Source of the DNA: an uncultured Bacteroides sp.
GTDB taxonomy: Bacteria; Bacteroidota; Bacteroidia; Bacteroidales; Bacteroidaceae
Reading direction: 5' to 3'
Assembly (NCBI RefSeq): GCF_958445495.1
Contig: NZ_CAUCSQ010000018.1
Span: forward strand, 26,751 to 90,750
Length of the DNA stretch: 64,000 nt
Positions 27,758 to 37,446 of the stretch are shown here, in pieces. Position numbers and translations under genes: made by a program. The notes under the pieces were generated by a model. That model was not told the DNA's origin. It did not search any database and saw only the letters and a list, made by a program, of their open reading frames with translations. The first letter of the stretch is position 1; each line of letters begins with the position of its first letter.

Positions 27758-29194
27758 CTACAACCTCATCTCTTTTGCAAACGTCTCCCCGAAACGGTTT
27801 TTTACTACCACTTTGACGGATTTGGCAGTTTTGGACGGCCGCGCACGGAACAGATGGCGGGTATGATAACCGGTTTTCTTTCCCTTTACCATTGTTATAT
27901 AATCCTGGTCTTCATCCTCAAAGGCCTGCATGGCTCCTTTCAGTACGCCGTCCTCGTACCAGTTGACCGTATATGTCCAGTCCCAATCCCAGATATTGGC
28001 TACTACGCAGTCTTTCTGGCTTTCGAACTCTCCCGGGCGGTAAAGACGGAACTGATAGTCGGGAGAGCAGCCCGTCGCTTTGTAACGCCATTTCACGTCA
28101 TCCCCTTTTACCCGGACTACCAGGTAGCCGTTCGGCGCTCCGCAACGGTTTACGTGTCCTGCCCACCAGGCGCCGCAGGCAGCTCCTATGTTGTGTTCGT
28201 AAATGTTCGGTGCGGGTTGCTGGTTTTCGTAGAAATGGGTATGTCCGGAGAAGATATGGACCCGATAAGGTCTCAGGATTTGGAAGAGGGTATTGGCGTT
28301 GCGCGTGTTTCCGCCGGCGGACACCGTGTTGTTTGCCACCGGAGCGTGTACATTCAGGAATACGGTGCTCCCTTCGGGCACATAACTCAAATCTTTCCTC
28401 AGCCAGTCCAGGTCTTCCGGTGTGAACCGTTCCGTGTATTTCTTGTTGCCGTCATAGTCGATATCCTTCATCGCTATCACATGAACCCTGCCGATGTTGA
28501 ATGAATAGTTCGTCGGGCCGAATGACCGGTAATAATTCTGTTCCCCGTATCCGTCCGTCGGATTGTCCGTCTGCGTCATGGATTTGTAGAGCAGGTTGAA
28601 GTCATGGTTTCCCATTACTTGGAACATGGTCATTCCCAAATCGGATACCGCTTGCCGGTAAGGCTCATACAGATTCATGGCATCCCATACGAGGTCGCCC
28701 AGCCCCATCCCCACGATTTCGAAGTCTTTCAGCGAGTCGGCGGTCTGTTTCAGGTCGGGCACGGTCTCCGTGCGGAAGCGGTCCAGTTGTTTCTCATTCC
28801 TCACTTGCGGGTCGGAAATGGCGATGTAAACAAATTCATCCGCCGGTTTCTGCCGTTTAGCCAGTACGAAGTCACACCGGTTTTCACTCTTCTGGACATC
28901 CAGGTAACGATAGAAGCCGTCGGCTACGCCCTCTTTGGAGGGAAGCTCATAGTCTGCCGGAGTAGAGATGTAAACCATAGGATGACGTGAAGGGTCGGTG
29001 TTCAGGACATAGTTTCCTTGTGCGTCGGTTGTCTTGAAGTGTGTTCCATCCGTCACGACCACGCCACTGACGGGTTTGCCGGCAGTATCTTTTACACTGC
29101 CTTTCACAACCGTCTGACCGAAGGCGGCGACGGTGTTTAACTGGAAAAGCAAGACTGCTGCTAACAGCATGTTTTTGTAAATGCTCCTTTTCAT
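27758..29194 (-). CDS. Calcineurin-like metallophosphoesterase, secreted
   Basis: 478 residues with a signal peptide (NMLLAAVLLFQLNTVAAFGQ). Residues ~28-110 form an N-terminal carboxypeptidase-regulatory-like domain (VVKGSVKDTAGKPVSGVVV). Residues ~120-340 carry the phosphoesterase metal sites: ISDPQ (first motif, Gln where many relatives have His), GLGDLVWDAMN, MGNHDF, NVHAPV and FSGHTHFYEN. The last ~130 residues match the C-terminal domain usual in this Bacteroides subfamily. It would hydrolyse phosphomonoester or diester bonds outside the cytoplasm. Last gene of a SusC-SusD-unknown-phosphoesterase operon, 3 bp after the preceding stop. Confidence 0.92.
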   Translation of the reverse strand: MKRSIYKNMLLAAVLLFQLNTVAAFGQTVVKGSVKDTAGKPVSGVVVTDGTHFKTTDAQGNYVLNTDPSRHPMVYISTPADYELPSKEGVADGFYRYLDVQKSENRCDFVLAKRQKPADEFVYIAISDPQVRNEKQLDRFRTETVPDLKQTADSLKDFEIVGMGLGDLVWDAMNLYEPYRQAVSDLGMTMFQVMGNHDFNLLYKSMTQTDNPTDGYGEQNYYRSFGPTNYSFNIGRVHVIAMKDIDYDGNKKYTERFTPEDLDWLRKDLSYVPEGSTVFLNVHAPVANNTVSAGGNTRNANTLFQILRPYRVHIFSGHTHFYENQQPAPNIYEHNIGAACGAWWAGHVNRCGAPNGYLVVRVKGDDVKWRYKATGCSPDYQFRLYRPGEFESQKDCVVANIWDWDWTYTVNWYEDGVLKGAMQAFEDEDQDYITMVKGKKTGYHTRHLFRARPSKTAKSVKVVVKNRFGETFAKEMRL

Positions 29195-29197
29195 TGC

Positions 29198-29770
29198 TTA
29201 TAATTTTCTTAAAATGACCTGATTGAATAATGAGATGATTTCTTCCGGTTCGTCCGCCGACTTGACAGCTTCCTCAAAAGACTGGCTGTTGTCGTCGAAA
29301 CACATCACGTTGGCGCAATCCAGGATGTGCGCCATGCTGAGCGTAGCGGCTTCCCGGCTTACTTTTTTCTTTTTCAGCGCTTTCTTGTAATACTTGTTCA
29401 CCTTGTTGACCGCCTTGTAAATGGAAGGTTTCAGGATTTCGACGGAAGAGTTCGTAAGTCCGATGGTTATATCGTATTCGTGCGTGTAGTTCTGGATGAA
29501 AGTGTTCCACTTTCCGGTGATGTCCTTGCCCAGGTAGTGCTCTGTTTCAAACACCGGCCTGACTGTCGGAATCTCCCCATATACATCGAATACAAACGTT
29601 GTTTCCGCTTTGCCGCCTGCAGGGGCGGTTTCTTTTCCGGAACCCTTTTCCGAGACATTTCCTTTTCCGGAGACGTTTTCCGCATTCGTGCTCATGGCAA
29701 GCTCTCCTTTCTGTGCCGTTGCCGCCATCGTTATGCATAACATGACAGCCATACAGATAATTTTCTTCAT
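29198..29770 (-). CDS. Secreted protein of unknown function in a SusC/SusD operon
   Basis: 190 residues from the ATG at 29770; a GTG 24 codons earlier overlaps the susD-like gene and is unlikely. The signal peptide KKIICMAVMLCITMAATAQ is followed by a Gly/Lys/Glu-rich linker (~25-55) and a compact domain (~55-190; FDVYGEIPTVRPVFETEHYL, VNKVNKYYKKALKKKKVS, LDCANVMCFDD). No family recognised. It sits between the SusD-like gene and the phosphoesterase, so probably a periplasmic or surface accessory of the same uptake system. Confidence 0.75.
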   Translation of the reverse strand: MKKIICMAVMLCITMAATAQKGELAMSTNAENVSGKGNVSEKGSGKETAPAGGKAETTFVFDVYGEIPTVRPVFETEHYLGKDITGKWNTFIQNYTHEYDITIGLTNSSVEILKPSIYKAVNKVNKYYKKALKKKKVSREAATLSMAHILDCANVMCFDDNSQSFEEAVKSADEPEEIISLFNQVILRKL

Positions 29771-29829
29771 ATACGTTGAATTTTTAAAAGGTTTGATTGA
29801 TTTTTCGTTATTGCAGGGATGGTATCCGT

Positions 29830-31308
29830 CTATTTTTGCCACATCAGTCTGATGTCGAAGTCATCTCCTCCCATGTTCGCCTTGGCTGCCTGGTAGTTTT
29901 TCAGATTGGTGCGTTGCAGGGAAGCGGGATATTTGAATCGTTTCGGCATTTTGTTGTTGGCGTTCAGGATACCTTCTCCTATGGGCAGTTCCGGATAACC
30001 GGTGCGGTTGTATTCGAACCACTGCTGGTAATCGCAGAAGAACAAAGCGACGAATTTCTGGTCCATGATTCGTTCCATCGTTCCGTCATAGGCTGCTTTG
30101 GGATTGTCGAAATACCCTTCCGGCAATTCCTGGCCCCACTGTTCGACGGCTGCCTGTACTCCTTTCCGGTAGGCTGTATTGGCGGCAGCGCTTCCTCCTT
30201 CGACGATACCCTTGTTCAATAGTTCCGCCTTGATGAATTCCACTTCGGCATAAGGCATGATGGCGAGTTTCATGGGAGCTTTTGCCATTTCCTGGTTGAG
30301 TCCTGAGGCGGTGATTGAAGGCAATGTCAGGTAGCCGCTGGGCAGGCCTACATAGTCTTTCCGTCCGTCGGGAAGCGTGACCTCCGTTGCATAGACTTGC
30401 AAGCGCGGGTCTTCCCAGTCTTTCAGCAGGTTGACGAAAAACTCGGATATGTTGACGTAAGAGGTAAAATCTTGCGGACGGGTGAGCGGAGCTTCCTGCG
30501 GATAAGTTCCGCTGATGGAAAGAAGGGCGGCATCATCATTCGATTCGAATACCGGATAGGTGGCGGGGTCTGCCAGCATGGTGCGAAGTTCTTCCTTAGC
30601 ATTGAATTCCGGTACGTCGAGTACGCGGAGCAATACGCGCAGGCGGAGCGAGTTGCAGAATTTCTTCCATTTCAGGATACCGGAGGCATCTCCGTTGCTC
30701 GTGTTGTACAGCAATTCGCCCGACTGGTTATAGATTAGCCCGTCGGAAGTGTCGAACAGTCCGTTCGCTGTTTTCAGGTTGTCGATGATTTGCCGGTAGA
30801 CCTGTTCCTGGCTGTCGAATTTCGGTGCGAGGATTCCTTGGTCGGCAGAGCAGGCTTCGGTCATCGGAATGTCTCCGAAGGCATCGGCGAGGATTTGGTA
30901 CATCCAGCTCTGCAAGGTCAGTGATATGGCGTCGTAGTTAGGCTGACGGGAAGTTTCCGGCAGTTTTCCGGTGAGACGCATCATCTCTTTGGCGTTGTTA
31001 ATCCATTTATAATAGGTGGTCCATGTGCCGTCTCCCTCACTGTCTGTCATGTACCACCATCCTACGCCGTTGGTGCTGCTGGTGGATACGGCGCATTGCA
31101 TCAGGTCGTATGTATAACTGTTGTAGCGTTTCCAGTTGTAGACAGACATCTCGTAAAGGAGAGGGTTCAGCAAAGTGCCGGGGTTTACTTCATCCATGCG
31201 TGTGGGGTCCGTATTGAGTTCGTCGAAACCGGTGCATGACGTTGTGCAGAGGCTCCCCAATAAGGTTGCCCCCAGTATGATACGTTTGAAAAATATTCTG
31301 GTTTTCAT
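29830..31308 (-). CDS. SusD/RagB-like lipoprotein (SusD-like_2 type)
   Basis: 492 residues; lipoprotein signal ending TTSCTGFDELNTDPTR. The NTDPT motif right after the lipid-anchored Cys and the helical core (YYKWINNAKEMMRL, ADAFGDIPMTEA, LKWKKFCNSLRLRVLLRV) are typical of the PF12771 branch of SusD-like proteins. It works as the binding lid of the SusC encoded 13 bp upstream. C-terminal signature present (KFVALFFCDYQQWFEYNRTG). Confidence 0.94.
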   Translation of the reverse strand: MKTRIFFKRIILGATLLGSLCTTSCTGFDELNTDPTRMDEVNPGTLLNPLLYEMSVYNWKRYNSYTYDLMQCAVSTSSTNGVGWWYMTDSEGDGTWTTYYKWINNAKEMMRLTGKLPETSRQPNYDAISLTLQSWMYQILADAFGDIPMTEACSADQGILAPKFDSQEQVYRQIIDNLKTANGLFDTSDGLIYNQSGELLYNTSNGDASGILKWKKFCNSLRLRVLLRVLDVPEFNAKEELRTMLADPATYPVFESNDDAALLSISGTYPQEAPLTRPQDFTSYVNISEFFVNLLKDWEDPRLQVYATEVTLPDGRKDYVGLPSGYLTLPSITASGLNQEMAKAPMKLAIMPYAEVEFIKAELLNKGIVEGGSAAANTAYRKGVQAAVEQWGQELPEGYFDNPKAAYDGTMERIMDQKFVALFFCDYQQWFEYNRTGYPELPIGEGILNANNKMPKRFKYPASLQRTNLKNYQAAKANMGGDDFDIRLMWQK

Positions 31309-31321
31309 AAGTCGGTATAAG

Positions 31322-34300
31322 TTAGAAAGATAAATTAATATTGAGTCCGAATGTGCGTGCCGTCGGCAGTGAACCCGTCTCTACTCCCGTTACCATCGAA
31401 CTTCCGTTGAGGGCTGCCGATTCGGGGTCGAACAGAGGAAAGTCCGTGAGACAGAACAGGTTGCGTGCGTAGAGAGCTACCGATGCCTGGCTGAACGGCG
31501 TTTTTTTCAGCGTGCTGCCCGGCAGCTTGTATTCCAGTCTCATCTCGCGCAGTTTGAGGAATGAAGTGTCGAACGTGTTTGTCTCTACGTTTGCCATCCG
31601 GTAGTATTCCTTGTAGTAGCTCTCTACGGTTACGACTTTGGTGTTTTTCGAATAAGTGCCGTCGGCGTTTCTCACCACTCCCGGAGCTATCATATACATG
31701 CCGTCCTGCGGTGAAAGGCCGGCTTCGGCAATGCGGGGGTCGTCTTTAGACATGTAATATTCGGTTCCCGGCAGACGGCCGTTCAGGGTATGCACCAGCT
31801 TTCCTTGTTCCGTCATTTTGTGGTGTGAATGGGAGTACATTTTGCCTCCGACTTGTCCGTCGAGCAAGATGCTGAGCGTGAAATTCTTGTAGGAGAACTC
31901 ATTGTAGAGTCCGGCTTTCCATTTCGGATAGGCCGTGCCTACATACTCTATTTCTCCTGAGCGTTCGGGGAGCCCGTTGTCGTTAATCACCACGTTGCCT
32001 TCCGGGTCGCGTACCAGTTTATATCCCCAAAGGTCGCCCGTAGTTCCTCCCACACGTCCGATAATGGATACGTTGCCGATGCTGCTGATTAGCTGGTTCT
32101 CGTCAGCTCCTTCCGCCAGTGAAAGGATTTTGTTTTCGTTTTTAGACCATGTGAAAGTGGCGTTCCAGCGGAAACTCCTGCTGGCTACCGGCGTAGCGTT
32201 CAGTTGAATCTCGTAACCGCGGTTACGGACACATCCGGAATTGATGGTCGCTTTGCTGTAACCTGTCGTGGGGTCCATCGGAGCGTCCAGAATCTGGTTT
32301 TTGGTACGGTTGTAGTAAAAGGTGAAATCCAGTCCGATGCGGTTGTGGAACATGCGGAAGTCGAAACCCGTTTCATAGTTGGTCGATATTTCCGGTTTGA
32401 AGTCTTGGTTGTACAGGGTAGAGGCGACTACCGCCGAGCCGGGGAAATCACTTGTTCCGTAATAAGGTGATGTCTTGTAAGGGTCTGTATCATTACCTAC
32501 TTGTGCGAACGAGCCCCTAACCTTCAGCAGGCTGATTGCTTCCGGCATCGCAAACAACTCGTTCATTACCGCACTTACGCTGACAGACGGATAGAAGAAA
32601 GAACGGTTGTTTTTCGGCAAGGTGGAAGACCAGTCGTTGCGTCCGGTCACGTCGAGAAACAGTTTGTCTTTGTAAGAGAAGTTGGCGGTGAAATACAGGC
32701 TGTTCAATGCTTTCTTTTTGATGACCGTCTGCACGCTCGGATTGGAAACGCCGTTAGACAGTTTGTACACTCCCGGCGTAATCAGTCCGGTTACCGAGGC
32801 CGCCAGCATATCGTAGCTTTGCTGCATCATGTTGCCGCCGACTGACGCATTCACGTGCAGCCCGTTGGCAAATGAGTCGTGATAGGTAAGCAGGGCGTCG
32901 CTGTTCAGCTCGTAGTCGAACACGTTCTGCTTCTTGAAGAATCCGTTGCCGAACACCACGTCGCTGACGGGGCGGTGCTGTTCGCGTTGGTCGGCAGACA
33001 ATTGGATGCCGGAACGTATCATGAAGTCGAACTTGCTGCTGATACGCAGATTGGCGGAGACGGAAGACACATTGCTGTGTTTCTCCGACGGATTCTCGGA
33101 TTCGTACAGGATGACGAACGGGTTGCCGATGAAAGAGCTGTAAGGCTGTAGCTGTTTTACATTCTCCTGTCCCGTACGCCACATCGGGCGCAACCAGTCC
33201 AGATTGACGTTCGGATTCTGGAAGATAAGGAAGTAAGAGATAGAGTTGCTGTTGTAGCCCAGTGCCGGCGTGTTGTTGAGCTTGCGGTAGGTATAGCTCG
33301 ATTTGAAGCTGATGCGCAAGGCCCGTGAAATCTGCTGTTGGGCGGAAATCATGGCGGTGATGCGCTGGAATCCCGTGTTGGGGAGAATCCATTCGTTCTT
33401 CGTATGGGTGATGGAGGCACGTATGTTCCCCCGGTCGGATTTGCCGGTCAGTGCGACTGAATTGGTGAGGGTGTAGCCGATTTGGAACAAGTCCTTCCGG
33501 TTGTTTTTGTAAGGGACCCAGGGAGTGGCTACGGAAGCCCGTCCTTGGGTCACCGGATCATATTGGTAGAACTTTTTGTTTGCATCGAACCGGGCTCCGT
33601 ATGCGCTGCTCGTTCCGCTGGTGCTTGCATAACTTCCGTCTTCGGGCTTTCCGTACGAGTAATACGGCTCGCCTGCATAGATGGAGCCGGCGGGACCGAT
33701 GTTGCTCGGCAATCCTTGTCCGAATTCATATTGGTAGTCCGGCCATCTCATTACGTCATCTATGCTGAAATTTCCGCTATAAGACACGCCGAGGCCTTTT
33801 TGTGCCGTTGCCCCCGATTTGGTGGTTACCATAATGACGCCGTTGGCGGCACGTGTGCCGTACAAGGCGGTGGCGCTGGCCCCTTTCAGCACTTGTATGC
33901 TTTCGATGTCGTCCGGATTGATATCGGAAAATCCGTTACCGTAATCGACGGACAGTTCGCTGTTGGAACCGGCTCCGTAGGCAACTCCCGGATTAGTCAT
34001 CGGGCTGCTCATCGGTACGCCGTCCACTACTACCAGCGCGTTGTTTCCGTTTTGGTTCAGCGAAACGTCGCCCCGAAGGGAGATGCGGCTTGAGTTTAAC
34101 GGGCCGCCCGAAGAGATGACGCTCAATCCGGCTACTTTGCCGCTTAGCGCTGTTGACCAGTTGGAAGGCATGGCGCTCGTAATCATATCTCCTTTTACGG
34201 TCTCCGTGGCGTATCCCAACCCTTTTTCTTCCCGTTTGATACCTAAAGCGGTCACTACCACATCGTTCAACTGTTGCGATTCTTCTGCCAGTTTCACATT

Positions 34301-34579
34301 CATGGTGTTGCCGGAGTAGTTTTTCTGCAGTGTCTTGTACCCTACGTAACTGAAAACCAACAAGTCTTTCTTAGTCAGTGTTTTTTTCGTTTTCAAAGAG
34401 TAGTTGCCGTCAATGTCGGTTACTGTCCCGTCTGTCGAGTTTTTTACAGTAACGGTGGCGCCGATGAGCGGTTCTCCGTCTTCGCTTGCAATATTCCCTT
34501 TTACGATGGTCTGCCCGTATGCAATGCCGCAAGACATCCATCCGATAATCAGGGAAAACAGCCATTTGTTTTTTTTCAT
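31322..34579 (-). CDS. SusC/RagA-like TonB-dependent receptor
   Basis: 1085 residues. After the signal peptide there is a carboxypeptidase-regulatory-like domain (~24-100; VKGNIASEDGEPLIGATVTV), then the TonB-box/plug (LNDVVVTALGIKREEKG, LKGASATALYGTRAANGVIM) and a large barrel ending TFGLNINLSF. No STN domain, so not of the sigma-signalling type. First gene of the operon with the SusD-like protein, the unknown secreted protein and the phosphoesterase. A weak -7-like TTCCTTTG lies ~80 nt upstream on the minus strand. Substrate unknown; the phosphoesterase suggests a phosphorylated ligand. Confidence 0.95.
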   Translation of the reverse strand: MKKNKWLFSLIIGWMSCGIAYGQTIVKGNIASEDGEPLIGATVTVKNSTDGTVTDIDGNYSLKTKKTLTKKDLLVFSYVGYKTLQKNYSGNTMNVKLAEESQQLNDVVVTALGIKREEKGLGYATETVKGDMITSAMPSNWSTALSGKVAGLSVISSGGPLNSSRISLRGDVSLNQNGNNALVVVDGVPMSSPMTNPGVAYGAGSNSELSVDYGNGFSDINPDDIESIQVLKGASATALYGTRAANGVIMVTTKSGATAQKGLGVSYSGNFSIDDVMRWPDYQYEFGQGLPSNIGPAGSIYAGEPYYSYGKPEDGSYASTSGTSSAYGARFDANKKFYQYDPVTQGRASVATPWVPYKNNRKDLFQIGYTLTNSVALTGKSDRGNIRASITHTKNEWILPNTGFQRITAMISAQQQISRALRISFKSSYTYRKLNNTPALGYNSNSISYFLIFQNPNVNLDWLRPMWRTGQENVKQLQPYSSFIGNPFVILYESENPSEKHSNVSSVSANLRISSKFDFMIRSGIQLSADQREQHRPVSDVVFGNGFFKKQNVFDYELNSDALLTYHDSFANGLHVNASVGGNMMQQSYDMLAASVTGLITPGVYKLSNGVSNPSVQTVIKKKALNSLYFTANFSYKDKLFLDVTGRNDWSSTLPKNNRSFFYPSVSVSAVMNELFAMPEAISLLKVRGSFAQVGNDTDPYKTSPYYGTSDFPGSAVVASTLYNQDFKPEISTNYETGFDFRMFHNRIGLDFTFYYNRTKNQILDAPMDPTTGYSKATINSGCVRNRGYEIQLNATPVASRSFRWNATFTWSKNENKILSLAEGADENQLISSIGNVSIIGRVGGTTGDLWGYKLVRDPEGNVVINDNGLPERSGEIEYVGTAYPKWKAGLYNEFSYKNFTLSILLDGQVGGKMYSHSHHKMTEQGKLVHTLNGRLPGTEYYMSKDDPRIAEAGLSPQDGMYMIAPGVVRNADGTYSKNTKVVTVESYYKEYYRMANVETNTFDTSFLKLREMRLEYKLPGSTLKKTPFSQASVALYARNLFCLTDFPLFDPESAALNGSSMVTGVETGSLPTARTFGLNINLSF

Positions 34580-34700
34580 AATCTTTTTTACCTTGTTTTT
34601 GTTTAAAATCGCTTTTGAACAAATCTTTGTTCCGTGTGTCTCTTTTTTATTTGACGGTACAAAGGAAGGTAAGACAGATTAAGATAATATTACAGCTTTA

Positions 34701-36350
34701 TTAACAATTTATGTGCTTGTCCGTAGGGGGGTATTCCGGCTCTTTTTTCCCCGGCAACGGATGTGTCGTGCGCCAGAAAGTATTTTTCACCTCCTTCGCC
34801 ACTTCCCTCCAGCTTGGCATGCTTTTTAAAGAACGTCGCACCGGGAAATCATAGAGGAGCAACAGCAGGAAGAGGAAAATGCAGGCGTAGGCCGCCCAGC
34901 CGTAAATCTGCTTGATGCTGACCTCCATCATCCGGTTGATGAATCCTTCCATGTAATCGCCGAGGTCGAACGGGTGGCTGCTGAAAGACACATGGTCGAT
35001 TGCCGAACCGTAACGCGCCAGGTTGTCGGGGAGGTAGTACGACAGTCCTTGCGCGTAGACCGCTCCGCCCGCTACGCCGCCCACTACCATGTGCAACATG
35101 TTGAACACGCTTAACCCCTGAAAGAAATGCCGGAAGTCCATGATTTCTTCCAGGCATACCATAAAGGTGGCGCTTAATACCGCATAAGCGAAACCGCGGC
35201 ATATCGTGGGCAGGTAAAGGTGCGAGATATGTATGTCGGCGGAGAGCGTCAGGTAAAAGCCCGCCAGGTAGCCGGTGAGCCCGATGAATCCTACGATGAC
35301 GAGGCGTATGTAATTGAACCGCTTGACGTGCATCCACCAGTAAGCGAACAGGCAGCCGCCGGTAATGCCGATGAGTGCGAACCAGTCCAGTTGCACGCTG
35401 ACCAGTTCTTCATATTTCATCACCTCTTCGTAAAAGACCTCTTCCAGCACGTGCTCGGTAGCCAGAAATGCTTCGACCAGCATCACCAGTCCCAGCAGGG
35501 GCCAGTAATGGCGGTAAGTCCACATCTTGGGTTCGAGGAAAGGATGCCGGATAGTCAGCATGCGCCAGATGCAGAATCCGAGGGTGATGAAGATGGCAAC
35601 CGTCAGTTGGCGGATGACGGGGCTGTGCCACCAGTCATACCAGTCCCCGTAATTGAACAGGAAAGCCGTTTCCGCCAATAAAGCCGCCCAGAGCGCTCCT
35701 CCCAGCCAGTCGATGCCGAATAGCGGGAATTTGCGCATGAACCGGAAATGTACGACACAAGTCGTTTGTATCAGCAGTACGATTAACATCAGCCCGGCGA
35801 TGAACAGATTCATGCAAGTCCAGTGGTAATAATACATCAGATAAGTCGTGATTAGGTCGGATAGCTGCATGCTTCCCAGGATTACGATATGGAGCCACGG
35901 GAAGAAAACCGTAAAATCCCGTTTGGGAGTCATCCATAACTGGATATTGGACATGCACTCGAAAGTTCCCTGGATTTTGCAGATACCTTCGATGAAACAT
36001 ATCAGCCATAACAGAGGGAGGAAAGTGACATGGGGAGCTATCAGGTTGCAGAGCAGCACTCCCGATGCGGCCGACGTGAGCAAGGTTTTGTTGGTGAAAC
36101 GGAATTTCATGCGGAACAGCAGGGGAAAATAGATTGCCATGCCTGCCAGGTTGGCATACAGGCACATCAGGATGTCTTCGCGCATCACTGCCATTCCGCC
36201 TACCATCCGGTTCAACGCTCCCAAGTAGACTCCGCCCGAAAGCTGGAAGGCGACGGCAATGAAAAGATAAATCCACGGTTGCATCTTCCGCGGCACGAAG
36301 CTGCGGAACATCGGCATCACAAACGGGCTGTTCTGAAGAGGAGCACTCAT
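34701..36350 (-). CDS. MFS-type multidrug efflux transporter (EmrB-like position)
   Basis: 549 residues with about 14 hydrophobic helices (e.g. IYLFIAVAFQLSGGVYLGAL, PLFGIDWLGGALWAALLAE, FALIGITGGCLFAYWWM), the count expected of DHA2-type major facilitator pumps. It exports small molecules across the inner membrane by proton antiport. Third gene of a TolC / EmrA-like / MFS unit, the composition of an EmrAB-TolC tripartite pump. Sequence motifs are diverged from E. coli EmrB, and the loop between helices is long, so no symbol is assigned. Confidence 0.85.
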   Translation of the reverse strand: MSAPLQNSPFVMPMFRSFVPRKMQPWIYLFIAVAFQLSGGVYLGALNRMVGGMAVMREDILMCLYANLAGMAIYFPLLFRMKFRFTNKTLLTSAASGVLLCNLIAPHVTFLPLLWLICFIEGICKIQGTFECMSNIQLWMTPKRDFTVFFPWLHIVILGSMQLSDLITTYLMYYYHWTCMNLFIAGLMLIVLLIQTTCVVHFRFMRKFPLFGIDWLGGALWAALLAETAFLFNYGDWYDWWHSPVIRQLTVAIFITLGFCIWRMLTIRHPFLEPKMWTYRHYWPLLGLVMLVEAFLATEHVLEEVFYEEVMKYEELVSVQLDWFALIGITGGCLFAYWWMHVKRFNYIRLVIVGFIGLTGYLAGFYLTLSADIHISHLYLPTICRGFAYAVLSATFMVCLEEIMDFRHFFQGLSVFNMLHMVVGGVAGGAVYAQGLSYYLPDNLARYGSAIDHVSFSSHPFDLGDYMEGFINRMMEVSIKQIYGWAAYACIFLFLLLLLYDFPVRRSLKSMPSWREVAKEVKNTFWRTTHPLPGKKEPEYPPTDKHINC

Positions 36351-36398
36351 AAAATCAAGAATTAAAGATTAAAAATGAAAGCGGTTAAGCACAGAGTG

Positions 36399-37433
36399 TT
36401 AATATTTCACCTCACATTCCACATTGAAGCCGGCGCGCAGGCGTTTCAGGTCTTCCGGCCTGTTGCCTTTCAGGCTGATGCGTACCGGAATCCGCTGTTC
36501 CACCTTTACGAAATTGCCGGTGGCGTTGTCTTGGGGAATCAGGGAGAAAGCCGCTCCCGTTGCGTCGGAGATGGATTCTACGACGCCTTTGAAGAGAATG
36601 TCCGGCACTGCGTCCGCCGTTATTTCCACTTCGGCGCCTTCCTTGATGCGGGGAAGCTGGGTCTCGCGGTAATTGGCTATAACCCACAGGTCGCTGTTGT
36701 CTACGATATCGACCATTGTCTGTCCCGGCTGCACTAACTGGCCTTCCAGAATCTCTTTCTTTCCCGTAGTGCCGTCGCATGGAGCGGTGATAACGGTGTA
36801 GGAAAGGTTCAGGCGGGCGAGTTCCAGGGCGGCCTCCGCCAGGCGGACCCCCGCTTCGTTCTGTCCCAGGCGGTGGGTTTGTTCGCTCTTTATCAGCGAG
36901 GTAGACCGTTTGGCGCGCGATACCTGCTCGTAGCGGGCTTTGGCGGCTTCGTATGCCGTATGTACATTGTCATACTGCTGTTTGGTTACGGCGTCTTCCC
37001 GAAGCAGTTTCTCGAAACGGTCCAGTTCGCGTCCGGCATTCTCCATTTGAACCCGTACTTCTTCGATGCTTGCGTCGCTAACGCTCAGGTTGTTTTGGGT
37101 GGCGGCGATACCGATGGTCGTGGCTTGCCGGCCGGCAGCGGCGTTGGCGAGGTCCGCTTCCGCCTGGGCCACCCGGAGGCGGAATTCCGTGTCTTCGATG
37201 ATGACGAGCGTATCGCCTTTACGTACCGGCTGGTATTCTTCGAAGCAGATTTTCTTGATGAATCCCTGTACGCGGGTGTTTATCGGAGTGATGTGTTGCC
37301 TGACTTGCGCGTTGTCCGTATATTCGATATTTCCCAGATGGACGAACCGGGAACAGACATAGGCGATGCCGCCGGTGAGAAAACAGAGAATCAGGATGTT
37401 GTATATAATCTTCCGGGTTTTTCTTGCTATCAT
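36399..37433 (-). CDS. emrA: EmrA/HlyD-like membrane fusion protein
   Basis: 344 residues. One N-terminal membrane helix (~9-27, IIYNILILCFLTGGIAYVC), a lipoyl-like half (~38-75; DNAQVRQHITPINTRVQGFI), a coiled coil (~75-200; heptad-like runs of Ala/Leu/Glu), the second lipoyl half (YTVITAPCDGTTG) and a beta-barrel domain (VVESISDATGAAFSLIPQDN, as in EmrA). It bridges the inner-membrane pump and TolC. 13 bp after the TolC-like gene stop and 48 bp before the MFS gene. Confidence 0.93.
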   Translation of the reverse strand: MIARKTRKIIYNILILCFLTGGIAYVCSRFVHLGNIEYTDNAQVRQHITPINTRVQGFIKKICFEEYQPVRKGDTLVIIEDTEFRLRVAQAEADLANAAAGRQATTIGIAATQNNLSVSDASIEEVRVQMENAGRELDRFEKLLREDAVTKQQYDNVHTAYEAAKARYEQVSRAKRSTSLIKSEQTHRLGQNEAGVRLAEAALELARLNLSYTVITAPCDGTTGKKEILEGQLVQPGQTMVDIVDNSDLWVIANYRETQLPRIKEGAEVEITADAVPDILFKGVVESISDATGAAFSLIPQDNATGNFVKVEQRIPVRISLKGNRPEDLKRLRAGFNVECEVKY

Positions 37434-37446
37434 GGCTGGATGTATT

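Noticed and set aside
34660..34667. -7 promoter box for the second SusC gene
   Set aside because: The minus strand reads TTCCTTTG, which lacks the TA of the consensus, and no -33 element is nearby.
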